Positions 63,484 through 64,000 of a stretch of DNA of 64,000 nucleotides are shown one piece after another (the stretch's first letter is position 1; the number at the start of each line of letters is the position of its first letter). The notes under the pieces were generated by a model. The model saw nothing but the letters and a program-made list of their open reading frames with translations, was not told the DNA's origin and ran no database searches. The stretch comes from Pseudomonadota bacterium (GTDB taxonomy: Bacteria; Pseudomonadota; Gammaproteobacteria; Acidiferrobacterales; UBA6901). The position numbers and the translations under genes were made by a program. Location of the stretch: positions 78,649 to 142,648 of the forward strand of contig JAKASJ010000005.1 in assembly GCA_021819085.1 (NCBI GenBank). The letters run 5' to 3'.

Positions 63484-63960
63484 CTAGCCGCCGCAGCCGC
63501 CGACGGTGACCTTGATCGACTGGCTCGCCTGGTAAAGCCGCCCGCCCGACTTGACGATCACGCGTACCGGCGAGGTCTGCCCCATCTTCATGCGGGCCAT
63601 GAAAAAGCCCTCCGCCCCATTCATCAGGCGCACCTGGGTGACGAGCGGGGAGGGGTTCTTGTCGACCACGATGGCGATCGACTCGACCTGCGGCAGGCTG
63701 GTCGTGACCTCGATCGGCACCACTGCCCCGTTTTCGGCCTGGATCGGGGCGCGGATGTGGATGCGCGAGTCCATCGGGATGTGCGTTGTGCCAAAGAGCG
63801 ACTGCAGGGCCTGTGCGGTGCTCGTCGCCTCAAAGGCGGCCGCCGGCCAGGTGGCGGCAAGCACGCGGGCGGGCTTAAGCAGCCCGACGGCCGCGGTGAG
63901 CGCCAGTGCGCCGCTCGCGAAGCTGCCCTTTAAAAAGGTTCTGCGGGTAAGGGTGGTCAC
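63484..63960 (-). CDS. soxY: SoxY, sulfur-carrier protein
   Basis: A 158-residue protein whose C-terminal GGCGG Cys carries the sulfur intermediates of the Sox cycle. A twin-arginine signal (TRRTFLKGSF) and a ~45-residue leader precede the mature beta domain (IRAPIQAENGAVVPIEVTTS). Start GTG at 63960 with GGAG ten bases upstream. It leads soxYZA; upstream genes are outside the window. Confidence 0.95.
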   Translation of the reverse strand: MTTLTRRTFLKGSFASGALALTAAVGLLKPARVLAATWPAAAFEATSTAQALQSLFGTTHIPMDSRIHIRAPIQAENGAVVPIEVTTSLPQVESIAIVVDKNPSPLVTQVRLMNGAEGFFMARMKMGQTSPVRVIVKSGGRLYQASQSIKVTVGGCGG

Positions 63961-64000
63961 AGAGGTCTCCTGAAATTGCGATGTCAGAATTTGGTTTGGC

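Noticed and set aside
62117..63487. A 456-residue open frame on the + strand
   Set aside because: Antisense to soxA and soxZ; no recognisable motifs.

Overview
The window looks like chromosomal DNA of a GC-rich, sulfur-oxidising, autotrophic gammaproteobacterium, probably an acidophile of the Acidiferrobacter type. The genus is inferred from gene content only. The support is a thiosulfate-oxidation cluster (soxYZA, soxB), a Calvin-cycle phosphoribulokinase, a cytochrome-c-fused aa3-type oxidase operon, a mercury operon and two proton-pump-like P-type ATPases.

Layout. 1-10.2 kb is a decayed accessory region: divergent tyrosine-recombinase (RIT-like) elements around a 34-bp perfect palindrome, an intact VapBC pair, a broken PEP-CTERM (VPxxP) protein, transposase scraps, BrnT/antitoxin with a frameshifted toxin, a PIN fragment, a TetR/AhpD-like pair sharing an operator motif, and a broken quinone oxidoreductase. 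10.3-13.1 kb has a divergent MFS efflux/ArsR pair around a perfect palindrome, plus a GFA-family protein. 13.9-17.8 kb carries a Fic protein beside a decaying selenocysteine locus: truncated selA, selB with a frameshift at an A8 run, and an intact tRNA-Sec. 18.4-21.7 kb has tandem AraC regulators and small secreted proteins. 21.8-24.6 kb is merTPA with an intact operator but a damaged merR. 24.8-31.3 kb holds flavin reductase, nitroreductase, patatin lipoprotein, HipBA and a K+ channel.

31.6-40 kb is core-like: a P3A-type ATPase and the coxB-coxA-ctaG-coxC-ctaB operon, preceded by an FNR/ANR-type box and a tandem 15-nt repeat. From 40.36 to 50.38 kb about 10 kb is inserted, bounded by two diverged copies of the ctaB-3'/radical-SAM-5' junction. 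The left copy keeps the whole ctaB and the right copy keeps the whole radical-SAM gene. The cargo reads as an envelope/acid-stress set: glucanase-like glucoamylase-family protein, PPK2 polyphosphate kinase, a second P3A ATPase fused to an HMA-like domain and a long Ala/Pro linker, cyclopropane fatty acid synthase and a PRC-barrel protein, followed by a DruA-like (DUF4338) pseudogene and an IS110 scrap.

51-64 kb returns to core-like genes: radical SAM, prk, CBS protein, htpX, thpR, a small secreted protein, a run of tiny stress/membrane genes (DUF3309, DUF3096, CsbD, DUF1328), a Crp/Fnr regulator, DUF2892, a sulfide:quinone reductase fragment and sox. Sox proteins would feed thiosulfate electrons through cytochrome c to the caa3-like oxidase, while prk feeds CO2 fixation. 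The best candidates for something undescribed are the 10-kb island with its polyphosphate-kinase/proton-pump pairing, the HMA-linker-P3A fusion, and the paired ATTGGTA elements upstream of fic.
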